A stretch of 60,491 nucleotides of DNA from Silicimonas sp. (GTDB taxonomy: Bacteria > Pseudomonadota > Alphaproteobacteria > Rhodobacterales > Rhodobacteraceae), in NCBI GenBank assembly GCA_022826205.1, contig JAJDVJ010000121.1, positions 1-60,491 on the forward strand, read 5' to 3'. The notes beneath the pieces are model-generated. The model worked only from the letters and a program-made list of their open reading frames with translations. It had not been told where the DNA came from and did no database searches. Shown one piece after another: positions 8,317-17,305 of this stretch. A program made the position numbers and the translations under genes. How positions within the stretch are numbered: the stretch's first letter is position 1; every line of letters begins with the position of its first letter.

Positions 8317-9000
8317 CAGTGATCTTCTCCCAGCGGATCGCCGGTGGAATCATTGATGCCCGCCAGGTGAAAGTTCCTCTCGCTCTCCCAATGGGCCGTG
8401 ACCGACTGGCCGCTTTCCAGAGGATCGTCGAAGAACGCCTCGTCGGGAAGATGAACGATGAAGCCTTCGTGCCCGGGAATCTCGATGCCGACCTTCACGA
8501 AAGTGCCCTGATATTCCAGATCGGTGACGGTACCGGTCAGCGCGCTGCTGTGCTGGCCGGCGGAATCGCCGATGCGGATCTGATCACGGCGGATGGCGAG
8601 CTTGATGTCATCGCCCGGTTTCACGGCGCTGTTGCAGGCCACGGCGAAGTGGTTGTCGGCGTCGTCGAGAATTTTGGCCAGACCGTCCGTGACCTTGTCG
8701 ACCTTGCCCGAAATCACGTTCTGCCCGCCCATGAACCGGGCGATGTAGGGGCTGTATGGCTGGTCGTAGATCTCCCTGGGCGATCCGGCCTGTTCGACGA
8801 TGCCATGGTCCATCACCGCCACCTCGTCGGCCAGAGCGATGGCCTCGGGTTGGGTATGGGTAACGTGCACAAAGGTGATGCCAAAGTCGTATTGCAGACG
8901 CTTCAATTCGACCCGCATGCGCAGCCGCAGGAATTCGTCCAGCGCCGAAAGCGGCTCATCGAGCAGCAAGACCTGCGGGTTGGTGATCAGGGCGGGCCAG
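8316..9000 (-). pseudogene. PotA-like ABC transporter ATPase, C-terminal part only
   Basis: From the left edge of an IS110 remnant the minus strand reads ALITNPQVLLLDEPLSALDE (Walker B and D-loop), FVHVTHTQPEAIALADEVAV (H-loop), then QPYSPYIARFMGGQNVISGK and a TOBE-type C-terminal domain. This is the second half of a spermidine/putrescine-type importer ATPase. Walker A and the LSGGQ signature would lie where the transposase sequence now starts at about 9000, so the gene is truncated. No cognate permease is intact in the window. Confidence 0.88.
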
Positions 9001-9684
9001 ATCGCAAAGACCGATTCCCTTGATGCATTTCTGCTGGCATGGCTGGGCCAGGTCATGGTTCCGGACGTGACGGAACCGCTCGGCGAGGAACAACTCCAGC
9101 TCGCCGACCTTTGCCGGGCACGCGCGAAGCCGGCCACGGACAAGGCTGCGTACGTCAATGCCAACCGGGAGTACGAGGCCTCCGAGGCGGACGCGGTGAC
9201 GGCCCAAATGATCAAGCAGTTCGAACAACAGATCGCACGGGTCGAGGACGCGATCCGTACGCTCATTGCGAACAATCCCGAATTCGCCCGCGGCGCCAGG
9301 ATCCTGCAGTCGATCAGGGGCTTCGGCGAGTTCACCGCCGCCGTGCTCTGTACCGAGATCCCGGAACTCGGCACCGTTGACCGGCGCGCCGCTGCCGCCC
9401 TGGCTGGCCTCGCACTGTATCCCAATGACAGCGGGAACCGAACGGGACAGAGATACATCTAGGGCGGGCGCAAGCTGCCGCGCAATAATCTCTTCATGGT
9501 CGCAACCTCCGCAATAAAGTTCAACCCCGACATGAAGAGCTTCTACGACCGGTTGATCGCCAGGGGCAAAGCGCACAAGGTTGCCCTGACAGCGGTCATG
9601 CGCAAGTTGGTCATTCTCGCCAATGTGCTCGTGCGCGAAGACCGAAGCTGGACGGTCATTGCTCCAGAACCGAGCGCAGATTGA
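9001..9684 (+). pseudogene. IS110/IS1111-family transposase remnant
   Basis: The frame reads AKTDSLDAFLLAWLG, then the transposase_20 domain RILQSIRGFGEFTAAVLCTE with LAGLALYPNDSGNRTGQRYI, then an in-frame TAG at 9460-9462. It continues GGRKLPRNNLFMVATSAIKF and the family's C-terminus KVALTAVMRKLVILANVLVR to a stop at 9684. The N-terminal part of the DEDD catalytic domain is missing. The element interrupts the PotA-like ATPase and is inactive. Confidence 0.88.
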
Positions 9685-10130
9685 AAGTCAGACCAGTGGA
9701 CAGGTCAGGAAAAACTTTCCGATGTCAGATCGAACATCATCGATTTCGCCCTGAATCGGGATAGACGTCAAACACAGATGCTGCCGGAATCGACCCCAGT
9801 CAGGGCAGACGAGAGCCGACGTGTTTGCCGGAATTCGAGACACCTGCTTTTTTGCCCCCAGGATTTTGGCACTCTCCTTGAAGCTGACGGTCAGGAACGC
9901 GCCGGAGAGGATCGCCGCCGGCCATCCGATGTTGAGGATCCATGAGCCGCTGCCCAGGATCTTCGGCGCCGACGCAGGGGACCGCCAACCTCGGTCCTCA
10001 TCCCGGTATATGCCCGACGTCAATCCGAATCCCGGTATGGGATCTAAATGGCGCTCGCGTTAGTCTGACGGTCGTGCCAGCCGCAAATCCTGCCTGTTCG
10101 CGACAGGATCGCCGCCAGTTTTGGTGCCGG
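9685..10130. other. intergenic/relic DNA without a recognisable gene
   Basis: No frame gave a recognisable protein. The minus strand has a short hydrophobic open segment (about 9880-9975, WILNIGWPAAILSGAFLTVS) that could be a permease fragment, but the match is too weak to name. A 68-bp repeat (9810-9877) shared with 21881-21949 lies inside. Confidence 0.5.
9810..9877. repeat. 68-bp dispersed repeat, copy A
   Basis: This segment matches 21881-21949 at about 55 of 68 positions, with a 24-bp identical core at 9815-9838 beginning GCCGACGTGTTTGCC. Both copies sit in gene-poor relic DNA. On the minus strand both read as AK(F/I)L...RIPANTSAL, so this may be a fragment of a mobile-element gene or an element end. 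The family is unidentified. Confidence 0.6.
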
Positions 10131-11132
10131 TCAATCCAGGGCACCGGTCAGTCGGACAGGCCTTGCGAACTGCACGGATTCTCTGGCGGCATCGGCAATC
10201 TGCTGCGCCGCAAGGCCGTCCTCCAGCGATGGCAGGCCGGAGGTGTCGCCAGTTCGGATCGCTCCAAGGAACGCGTTCAGTTCGTCGACGTAGGTCGGAG
10301 CAAATCGTTCGTACCATGTCGGCATGAGCCCATCTTGTGACTGCCCGTCGGCCCTGCTTCTCAGGAATCGTCCTACCGGTTCCTGAATCGTCTGCAGCAT
10401 GCCCAGCGATCCGTTCACTTCCACTCGCTCGTCCTGTCCATAGGCGGCCCGCCAACTGAAATCAAACTGGCACAGCGCACCGCTGGGCATTCGCATCGTG
10501 ACCATCGCCGTGTCGAGCTCGCCGACATCGGCGAAAGAAGGATTCACAAGCACCGATCCCATGGCAAAAATTTCCACCGGATGTTCCCCCGTGATCCACC
10601 GCGCCAGGTCGTAGAAATGCGCGCCTTTTTCGCCAAACAGCCCCCCTGATGTGCGGGTGAATTCCGCGCTGGGCGGCGAGGCGGTGCGGGAGGTCATCAG
10701 CACCGCCTCGACACGGCCGATCTCGCCTGCCGAGACGGCTGCCTTGATGCCAGCGTATCCGGCGTCGAACCGGCGATTGAAGGCGGTGGCGGCCACCAAA
10801 CCCGCCTGACGCGCCGAAGTAACGATCTGCAGGGCCGCACTCCGGTCGGAAGCCAGCGGTTTTTCGCACAGGAACGGAACGCCCGCAACGATGCAGGCTG
10901 CCGCGACTTCGCCGTGCGAGGCCGTTGAGGACGCAATGATTGCACCATCCAGGTTGTGCCCCAAGGCCTCATCGACGGATTGGACGGCCAATGAGCCGAA
11001 TTCGGTGGCAAGGGATTCGGCGGCATCGGGAACGCTGTCACAGACGACAGCGAGCCGGGCTTCCGGATGCGCGGTGACATTGTGCGCATGAATTCGGCCG
11101 ATTGCCCCCGCGCCGATTATCGCAAGTCGCAT
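10131..11132 (-). CDS. Gfo/Idh/MocA-family oxidoreductase
   Basis: A 333-aa protein. The N-terminal Rossmann domain starts MRLAIIGAGAIGRIHAHNVT (GxGxxG), and the family's EKPLA motif with the catalytic Lys appears in VPFLCEKPLASDRSAALQIV. The C-terminal alpha/beta domain contains GGLFGEKGAHFYDLARWITG, which corresponds to the D/H-x3-H substrate-binding block of inositol 2-dehydrogenase-like enzymes. The likely activity is NAD(P)-dependent oxidation of a cyclitol or sugar. Its neighbours are mobile-element debris, so no pathway is indicated. Confidence 0.9.
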   Translation of the reverse strand: MRLAIIGAGAIGRIHAHNVTAHPEARLAVVCDSVPDAAESLATEFGSLAVQSVDEALGHNLDGAIIASSTASHGEVAAACIVAGVPFLCEKPLASDRSAALQIVTSARQAGLVAATAFNRRFDAGYAGIKAAVSAGEIGRVEAVLMTSRTASPPSAEFTRTSGGLFGEKGAHFYDLARWITGEHPVEIFAMGSVLVNPSFADVGELDTAMVTMRMPSGALCQFDFSWRAAYGQDERVEVNGSLGMLQTIQEPVGRFLRSRADGQSQDGLMPTWYERFAPTYVDELNAFLGAIRTGDTSGLPSLEDGLAAQQIADAARESVQFARPVRLTGALD

Positions 11133-11382
11133 GGTTCTCCTCCCAGCTTCGGAGCCTGTCGATCAGGCGAAGGGTTGATCTCAACGCCCGACCCTCAAGC
11201 TGCCCAAAGATCAGACAGCCTGGCCTGCATCGGAACCGGACCCGGGCGAAGGTCAAGGTACTCGTGAAGCAGGCGGCGCGAAAGCGCTGCATCGCCGGAC
11301 GCGATTGCGCAGTCGATCAGGAAGATGTCGAGAACATCACGCTGCGCGTTGCTGCCGCCTATGTCCTTAGAGTACTCCCCAA

Positions 11383-12206
11383 CTAGGCCCTGGACTCAAA
11401 TAATTGGTTTGCGAACCTGCGGAGCAGGAATCGGCTGACAGCCAGATGCACGGCGGACAGGAAGTTGCGGGCGGTCTTGTCGTAGCGCGTGGCGCCCCTC
11501 CGGAACTCCTTGATCTTGCCGAAGAACCGCTCGGCGAGATTGTGCGCCCTGCAGGTCTCCCGATCAAGCGGTCTTGGCGATTTCCGGCTCGACCTCGACG
11601 GAATGACTGCGGCTGCGCCAGCCCTCTTGATCAGCTCGAGGACGGCGTCGGTGTCATACTCCCTGTCGCCGATCACCGTCTCGTCTTGCCCGAGGCCGGC
11701 CAGAAGCGCCTCCGCCTGCGCACAGTCGGCCGCCTGGCCCGGGGTCAGGAACACGGTCTTCGCCATCTCGTTCCCGTCGATGCCTAGATGGACCTTCGTC
11801 GTCCATCCGCCACGGCTCAGCCCGACCTGCGCAGGCACGCAGCACGGGGCGCCCCGGCGCCGTGCCGGTGGACGCGCACCGACGAGGAGTCCACCATGCG
11901 CAGGCGAACCGAGCCGGGCGGGCCGCCGTCGTCCCCGTCGTCATCGCCCGCAAGCCTTTGAAGCTTCTCCATGATCGACGCCCAGGTGCCGTTCCTGCTC
12001 CACCGGTTGTAGCGGTTGTAGCAAGTCGTGTACGGACCTTACCACTCCGGGAGGTCGCGCCACGGCGTGCCGGTGCGAAGCACGAAGAAGATGCCGTTCA
12101 TCACCCTCCGGTCATGCACCCGTTCCGGGCCCTGGTGCTTGTGGGAAAGCACCGAGCGGAGGATTTCCCATTCCGCGTCGCTCATGTCGTGTCGGTCGCC
12201 GCTCAT
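11383..12206 (-). pseudogene. IS5-family transposase, disrupted reading frame
   Basis: The frame starts at ATG 12206 (MSGDRHDMSDAEWEILRSVL) and reads RRVMNGIFFVLRTGTPWRDL then PEW and an in-frame TAA at 12039-12041. It continues in the same frame with GPYTTCYNRYNRWSRNGTW and RMVDSSSVRVHRHGAG. A further frame change near 11840 leads to GLSRGGWTTKVHLGIDGNEM, VIGDREYDTDAVLELI and the C-terminus AERFFGKIKEFRRGATRYDK. IS427-group elements use frameshifting between two frames, so one change may be natural, but the TAA suggests inactivation. Confidence 0.82.
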
Positions 12207-12286
12207 GCCTCGAACTCCTTGTGGATTGCTTTCGCCAAGGAATGACAGATGATGCCAAAGGGTCAACATTTGGGTACATGGCCTAG
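11383..12286 (-). mobile_element. IS5-family (IS427-group-like) insertion sequence, 904 bp
   Basis: The ends form imperfect inverted repeats: CTAGGCCCTGGACTCAAAT at 11383 and, reverse-complemented from 12286, CTAGGCCATGTACCCAAAT (15 of 19 identical). Between them lies an IS5-type transposase on the minus strand. The element sits directly against, and probably within, an older transposase remnant that resumes at 12289. No clear target duplication is visible beyond the CTAG at each end. Confidence 0.75.
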
Positions 12287-12288
12287 CA

Positions 12289-12417
12289 GAACGGCAGCGC
12301 TACGGCGAGCGCGTATCAACTGGCTTCGATGAAAGCACCGTCAACACCGTGGTCGGAAAACGCTTCGGCAATCGGCCTCGTCAAGGCCAGTGGAGAAAAA
12401 ACCAGCCGTGGCAATGA
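12289..12417 (+). pseudogene. transposase C-terminal remnant, second copy (ISKra4-like)
   Basis: The short frame ERQRYGERVSTGFDESTVNT followed by VVGKRFGNRPRQ matches the remnant at 6886-7203 (FGERES...VNTVVGKRF). It starts three bases after the IS5 right end and decays into a stop at 12417. No terminal repeat of the 7202 type was seen after it. Confidence 0.65.
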
Positions 12418-12493
12418 ATGTGCAGGTCATGGGGTTGTCGCAATCTTTGTGTTCAAAAATTTCCGGTTTGGCTCCAAGGGACAGGATAGCAGA

Positions 12494-13252
12494 TCAGGGC
12501 ACAGACGTTCCATTCGTCGGGTGCTGGCCGAGATCAACGTCGATGACGATCGGCAGATGATCAGATGCGCGACGGGTCAGCTCCGATGTGTGGACGAAGC
12601 TATTTGTCTTGCCAGTGAAGTTCGCGAGAACGAAGCGGTCGAGCGCCGCAAAGGGACGGGACGCATGAAACGAGGGGCCGGGTTTCAGAGCGGCCACACG
12701 GTTGTCGAACAGCCCTTCGATCTGTTCATTCGCCAGAGCGGAGTTGAAGTCACCTGCAATCAGAACCGGGCGTTCGACATCGGCGGTGTGGTCTGCCAGG
12801 GCGCGAAGCTGTTTCCGGCGGGTGCCAGGTGTGAGGCCAAGGTGAACACCGATGATTTCGAAGACGGGCGTTTCGAAGACTGCCGAGACTGCGCCACGCG
12901 GCTCCAATGTCGGCAGGCTAATCTTGCGGTTCCTGACGAGACTGAATCGCGACGAGCGAAACAGGATCGCATTGCCGTGCCATCCGTGGCTGGGTGATTC
13001 CGGGTCGAAATCCGCAAACTCATAGCCGAGGTCATCTGAAAGCATTTTTGTCGGTAGCACACCCGGACGCGGGCCGAGCCGTCTGTCGGCCTCCTGGAGG
13101 ACGACGAAATCGGAGTCAATCTCCGCCAGAACGCGGACGATCCGCTCGCCGTCCCTACGCCAGTCGAGGCCCACGGCCTTGCGGATGTTGTAGCTCGCGA
13201 CACGTATGGACGAAGTTTTTGCGTTCGGTTCGCTGGCCGTCATAGGAGCCAT
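12494..13252 (-). CDS. endonuclease/exonuclease/phosphatase-family protein
   Basis: A 252-aa protein with the EEP-fold signatures: RVASYNIRKAVGLDW (Asn), DFVVLQEADRRLG (catalytic Glu), EIIGVHLGLTPGTRRKQL (His), PVLIAGDFNSALANEQIEG (Asp-x-Asn) and TRRASDHLPIVIDVDL (terminal Asp-His). No signal peptide is seen. ATG 13252 overlaps the end of the phospholipase D gene by 13 bases, so the two are cotranscribed with the phospholipase first. The substrate could be nucleic acid, a phosphoinositide-like lipid or another phosphodiester. Confidence 0.9.
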   Translation of the reverse strand: MAPMTASEPNAKTSSIRVASYNIRKAVGLDWRRDGERIVRVLAEIDSDFVVLQEADRRLGPRPGVLPTKMLSDDLGYEFADFDPESPSHGWHGNAILFRSSRFSLVRNRKISLPTLEPRGAVSAVFETPVFEIIGVHLGLTPGTRRKQLRALADHTADVERPVLIAGDFNSALANEQIEGLFDNRVAALKPGPSFHASRPFAALDRFVLANFTGKTNSFVHTSELTRRASDHLPIVIDVDLGQHPTNGTSVP

Positions 13253-14793
13253 TCAATCGGGAGCAGCCCCACGACCGCGAAGGAAACCTGCTGGAACCAC
13301 GACGCGCCGGGTTCCTGCTGGTAGGTTATCGTATCGCCATCGACCTGTTCATCGAGCCAAACCATGTTGCCGTTCGGCGTCAACCGTGGCTGGTAGCTTA
13401 CGGTGATGATCGTGTTCTCGAAATGGCGGCTCATGCGTGCGGCCATGTCAGGGCTGTCGATCAGGAAGCCCATTTCCGTGTTCAGCAGGGCTGATCTGGG
13501 ATCGAAGTTGAATGACCCGATGAACACGCGATCATCATCGACCGAGAACGTCTTGGCGTGCAGGGAAGCCCCGGTGAGACCGAACGGGAGGACCTGAAAG
13601 GTCTCGCTTCCTTCCGGTATTCCCCGGAGCTTCAGTTCATAGAGGTCGATGCCACCTTCCAGAAGGTCGCGCCGATAGCGGCTGTAGCTCGCATGGACGA
13701 GGAACACGTCAGTCGTATCGAGTGCGTTGGTCAGGATCTCCACCTCGACGCCGCGCGCTTCAAGGCTGTTGAAATATTTTGTGCCCGCTTCTCCGGGGAC
13801 AAAATAGGCCGAGGCCAGCAGCAGGCGGGTGTCCACGTCTCCGAGGACCGCGCCGAGCTGGTTGATCAACAGATCGTCATCGACGGCGATGCCTTCACCC
13901 TTCAACGGGCTGTCGGCCACAACCTGTACCGTTGTCCATTCGAAGTTCCCGAACGTGCCTTCCGTCACCAGCCCAGTTTCGGTCGCGAGAGCCGCTATTT
14001 CCTGCGCGTCTTCCCGTGCCAGGATTTCGGCAACCCGCGCGTCGAAGGCTGCGCGGTCAACATCGGCTGTGAAGATCGCTTCGGCTTCAAAGACGGAGCC
14101 GCTGTTCCAGAAGTCATCGAAGACTTGCCGCGTTTCCTCAACTGCCGTGCCAATCGCCAGCACATCGAGGTCGAAATAGAAGTCTTCGACACCGACCTGG
14201 AAATACTCATCGCCGATGTTCCGCCCGCCAATGATTGCGGCTGCGCCATCGGCAATCAGCGCCTTGTTGTGCATCCTCCGATTCATGCGGAAGAAATCAA
14301 AGCTGTAGCCCAGAAGTTTCGGCGTCCTGATCGTTGACGGATTGTAGATGCGGACTTCGAAATTCTCATGGTCGTTCAAGGTCGCGAGGATGCCGTCCAT
14401 GCCGGGAATGCCATTGTCATCGAGGAGAAGCCGGACGTGAACGCCGCGTTGCGCCGCGCGATCCAGGGCGTCGAGCAGGATCACACCGGACACGTCATCG
14501 TGCCAGATGTAGTACTGCACATCGAGGGAGACCTCGGCCTCTTCGATCAGGCTGAGACGGCTGATCAGGGCATCATCGTTGCGTTCCAGTGACCGGACGC
14601 CCGTGAACCCTTCAGGATGCTGGCTTTGCTCTGCAATCATGAAGCGGCCAAGAGCGGTGGCGCCATCCGCCGGTGCGCTGAAGGATGCTCCGCGATCAGA
14701 GATGTCCGGGAGCGGAAACAGAACCCGCAGGCAGAAAAGAACGGCCGCAACAACCACCCCAATTACAATAAGTCCACGAAATGCCTTTTTCAT
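13240..14793 (-). CDS. phospholipase D / cardiolipin synthase-like protein
   Basis: 517 aa from ATG 14793 (an in-frame ATG at 14832 would add 13 residues). An N-terminal membrane helix (FRGLIVIGVVVAAVLFCLRV) anchors it. Two PLD domains carry HKD motifs: MHNKALIADGAAAIIGGRN and LHAKTFSVDDDRVFIGSFNF. The preceding VSLDVQYYIWHDDVSGVILL block is typical of this family. It probably transfers phosphatidyl groups at the periplasmic face. It lies upstream of the EEP-family gene in one unit. Confidence 0.9.
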   Translation of the reverse strand: MKKAFRGLIVIGVVVAAVLFCLRVLFPLPDISDRGASFSAPADGATALGRFMIAEQSQHPEGFTGVRSLERNDDALISRLSLIEEAEVSLDVQYYIWHDDVSGVILLDALDRAAQRGVHVRLLLDDNGIPGMDGILATLNDHENFEVRIYNPSTIRTPKLLGYSFDFFRMNRRMHNKALIADGAAAIIGGRNIGDEYFQVGVEDFYFDLDVLAIGTAVEETRQVFDDFWNSGSVFEAEAIFTADVDRAAFDARVAEILAREDAQEIAALATETGLVTEGTFGNFEWTTVQVVADSPLKGEGIAVDDDLLINQLGAVLGDVDTRLLLASAYFVPGEAGTKYFNSLEARGVEVEILTNALDTTDVFLVHASYSRYRRDLLEGGIDLYELKLRGIPEGSETFQVLPFGLTGASLHAKTFSVDDDRVFIGSFNFDPRSALLNTEMGFLIDSPDMAARMSRHFENTIITVSYQPRLTPNGNMVWLDEQVDGDTITYQQEPGASWFQQVSFAVVGLLPIEWLL

Positions 14794-14918
14794 AAGTCTC
14801 TGCCCCGTTTTCCGACCACTACTGATTGGCATCCGAGTTGTTGTCGAAAAAATGCTGGAACGCTAATTCCAGGCGCCATTCAAGCAGCCCTGCTGATTTG
14901 CACCCGCCGACATCACCT

Positions 14919-14938
14919 GGCTATGGTTTTGTATAGCC
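14919..14938. promoter_or_regulatory. inverted repeat upstream of ion channel gene
   Basis: GGCTAT-N8-ATAGCC lies 19 bp before the ion channel start and overlaps an AT-rich stretch that could contain a -10 element. It could be an operator. No regulator can be assigned. Confidence 0.3.
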
Positions 14939-14957
14939 AAAAAATTGGAGAAGCACA

Positions 14958-15317
14958 GTGCTGTCTTTCGGTCTCACCTTCGCCCGAGTCGTCCAGGGCA
15001 TCTCTCGATCCTGGGGCAACCCGTATTTCCGGTCTACCTTGTCACTTGCGGTCCTGATCCTACTATCGGGGACGCTGTTCTATCGCTCCGCCGAAGGATG
15101 GAGTTGGATCGACGCGATCTACTTCAGTGTCATGACCGCTGCAACCATCGGGTTCGGCGACCTCGTGCCGACGACTCCGGCATCCAAGGTCTTCACCATT
15201 TTCTACGCGATCAGCAGCGTCGGTGTCTTTGTCGCCCTCGTCACGCAGATGGCAAGTGTTCTGATCCATCCGCCAAAGAAGCAAGACAAAGATGATTCTA
15301 GCGACGAGCCAAACTAG
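14958..15317 (+). CDS. small two-helix potassium channel-like protein
   Basis: A 119-aa protein starting at GTG 14958, with GGAG at 14947-14950. It has one transmembrane helix (TLSLAVLILLSGTLFY), a pore loop with selectivity filter TIGFGD in IDAIYFSVMTAATIGFGDLV, and a second helix (VFTIFYAISSVGVFVALVTQ). The C-terminal tail is charged. This is the minimal Ion_trans_2 architecture, and four copies would form a K+-type pore in the inner membrane. No ligand-binding domain is attached. Confidence 0.88.
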   Translation: MLSFGLTFARVVQGISRSWGNPYFRSTLSLAVLILLSGTLFYRSAEGWSWIDAIYFSVMTAATIGFGDLVPTTPASKVFTIFYAISSVGVFVALVTQMASVLIHPPKKQDKDDSSDEPN

Positions 15318-15494
15318 CCCTAGTGGATAGTGCGGCACAGGAGATTCCAGTCCGTCAGGAATCGTGATGCCGTGCTCCCTGCCGCCGTCATGCGGCCAAC
15401 GGAAACGGAGACAGGGGCCATGGGCGGGAATTCGACACGACGGGAAGCCGAGCTTTCACGAGAGTGCCGCAATGGGCTGCTCGCGACATCATCT

Positions 15495-16412
15495 TTAGGG
15501 CGCGGTGATAGGCGGGGGCTTTCGCCGCTTTCCTGAAAGCGCATTTCCGGCGATCGCCGCGAGCAGCAATGCACCGCCGATCAGAGTATTGAGGCTCGCC
15601 GTTTCGCCAAGGAAGAGCCAGACCCAAAACGGGGCAAGCAGGACCTCGGCCAGCGACAGCAAGGCCAGCTCTGCAGCCGGCAGGCTGCGCGACCCCAGCG
15701 TGTAGAGGATCAGGCCTGCCCCTACCTGAAAGACCCCCATGCCCATCGCAACACCACCGTCGTGCAGGCCGAGTGCGATAGACAGCCCCAGGAATTGGCA
15801 TGTTCCAAACGTGATGATGATGGCGAAGAGGCCCGACAGGAACACCGCCGGCAGCATTTCTCCGGTCCGCCCCCAACGCAGCGCCACGGTGAAAACGGCA
15901 AAGCCCAACGCCGATCCAAGAGCGGCAAGGCTGCCCTTCAGGGCAACTCCACCGGACTTGTCGGCAACCATGATGGCGATGCCGCCAATGGCGACCACAA
16001 TCGCGATCCAGGTCGCGGCGCGCACGGATTCCCGCAGTGCAATCCACCCAAGAACAGCGGCCATGAAGGGGGCCGTCGCAAAAAGCAGCATTGCATTCGC
16101 CACGGAGGTGGTCTGGATCGAATAGATGCCGCCGGCATAGGCAGCCACCAGCGACAACCCGGCGATGACGGCGGGAAAGCCGATGCGCCGGATCTGGGCA
16201 AACGGGCTTTCGCCTGACCGTACGCGAATGACGATGTAAAGAAACAGCGACAGGCTGATCGACCTGTAGAGCAGGATTTGCCAGACCACGGCCTCTTCGA
16301 TCAGGCGAATGCCAAGCCCAACGGTTGACCAGAGGATCCCGGCCGCGAATACAAAGAGCACACCGTACTTGTGGCTCTCCGCCGTGGAAAAGGGAGGGTG
16401 TGCAACTGGCAT
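15495..16412 (-). CDS. EamA-family (DMT superfamily) permease
   Basis: A 305-aa protein with ten predicted transmembrane helices in two EamA repeats. The first begins GVLFVFAAGILWSTVGLGIR with LLYRSISLSLFLYIVI. The second begins GSLAALGSALGFAVFTVALR, with LGSRSLPAAELALLSLAEVL and VWLFLGETASLNTLIGGALL, the usual end of the family. It is probably an exporter of amino acids or other metabolites. The neighbouring gap 15318-15494 holds no recognisable gene. Confidence 0.9.
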   Translation of the reverse strand: MPVAHPPFSTAESHKYGVLFVFAAGILWSTVGLGIRLIEEAVVWQILLYRSISLSLFLYIVIRVRSGESPFAQIRRIGFPAVIAGLSLVAAYAGGIYSIQTTSVANAMLLFATAPFMAAVLGWIALRESVRAATWIAIVVAIGGIAIMVADKSGGVALKGSLAALGSALGFAVFTVALRWGRTGEMLPAVFLSGLFAIIITFGTCQFLGLSIALGLHDGGVAMGMGVFQVGAGLILYTLGSRSLPAAELALLSLAEVLLAPFWVWLFLGETASLNTLIGGALLLAAIAGNALSGKRRKPPPITAP

Positions 16413-16802
16413 CCGGGGTCAATCCAAGGGCTACGCGGTGTAGAATGACCTCGGCGAGGTGATCCCTCTCCCACATTTGCGACATGCATGCAGTCTCATG
16501 GCGCTTATGTTTCAGTTGCTTGGGTTTGGCTCTCACATTGCATTAGAAACTGTGCCTTGTCCAAACTACGCATCCGATCAGGCCCCACGAATATTCTGTA
16601 CGTGGAACCACGCCAAGGAGGATCATTCAGCCCACATCCGGATTTCGGAGGCAGGCGGCGCGCTCCCTGCTTGAGCCGAGGTGCAATGACCGCGCGATCT
16701 TGCGTTCAGCGGCACCAGAATGCCGGTCGAAATCTCCCGTCTGCATGATGTGTTCCCAGCGGAGCGCCGAGACGTGGGGCAGTTGGCCCGGCTCTCGCAT
16801 AT
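16413..16802. other. non-coding stretch upstream of EamA gene
   Basis: It contains the divergent upstream region of the EamA gene and no open frame with recognisable coding features. Weak open frames on both strands lack start signals. It ends at the MITE-like element. Confidence 0.5.
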
Positions 16803-16887
16803 GGGGAACTACCAAAATCCGCGGGGTCTGCATGGACGGGAACCACGGCCCGTCAGCCACGCGACCCCGCGAATTTTGGTGGTCCCC
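16803..16887. mobile_element. 85-bp MITE-like palindromic element
   Basis: The left end GGGGAACTACCAAAATCCGC and the right end, finishing GAATTTTGGTGGTCCCC at 16887, are inverted repeats of about 25 bp with three substitutions and one indel. An internal block near the right end (16846-16860) resembles the element at 4433-4569 (CGTCAGCCACG against CGTCGGCCACG). It has no coding capacity. It is likely the minimal form of the same family. Confidence 0.72.
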
Positions 16888-16895
16888 AAGGACGT

Positions 16896-17159
16896 GTGCA
16901 GATGAAGGATGACGACATTCCGGTGGTCGGCCTCGTAATTTGCCTGGAGACCGCGCAAATCGTTTTCGTCGCGCTGACGAAGCTGACGACCTCTCTGGAT
17001 TGCTGGTGCCCAAGCTGTCGCCGGAACCTGCCGGACGCGGACGTCGAGACTCGTGATCGAGTCCGCGAACGAACGATGGAGCTCACCGAGGCGCTGGACG
17101 AGCAGATGGACGCCGTCGAGCTGAACGCGGCGTTGCCGCCGGACGCGATGAAGCATTGA
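16896..17159 (+). CDS. hypothetical small protein adjoining MITE
   Basis: An 87-aa frame (GTG 16896, or ATG 16902). I do not recognise it. It has an N-terminal hydrophobic segment (VVGLVICLETAQIVFVALT), a CWCPSC cysteine pair, and an acidic amphipathic C-terminal helix (RERTMELTEALDEQMDAVEL). The regular hydrophobic spacing suggests real coding. It begins 9 bp after the MITE end, so the true N-terminus may have been displaced. A spurious frame remains possible. Confidence 0.35.
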   Translation: MQMKDDDIPVVGLVICLETAQIVFVALTKLTTSLDCWCPSCRRNLPDADVETRDRVRERTMELTEALDEQMDAVELNAALPPDAMKH

Positions 17160-17305
17160 GCCGCGGCGACCAGCGGCTGCCCGCTTCCTTACACGAAGAC
17201 ATGGGTCGCCCGGCGCTTGTAGTTGCCTTGGGCAATCGGTGCACTCCGCTGGACATCCTTGTGACCGGCCTGTTCATTGCGAGGGTCAGCCAAAGGAGCA
17301 ATCCC

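Noticed and set aside
9880-9975. ABC permease fragment on the minus strand
   Set aside because: The hydrophobic stretch is short and lacks the EAA loop or other permease blocks.
17156-17305. Earlier start for the glutamate-synthase-like protein
   Set aside because: Residues before ATG 17306 do not fit the family, and AAAGGAG precedes 17306 at the right distance.
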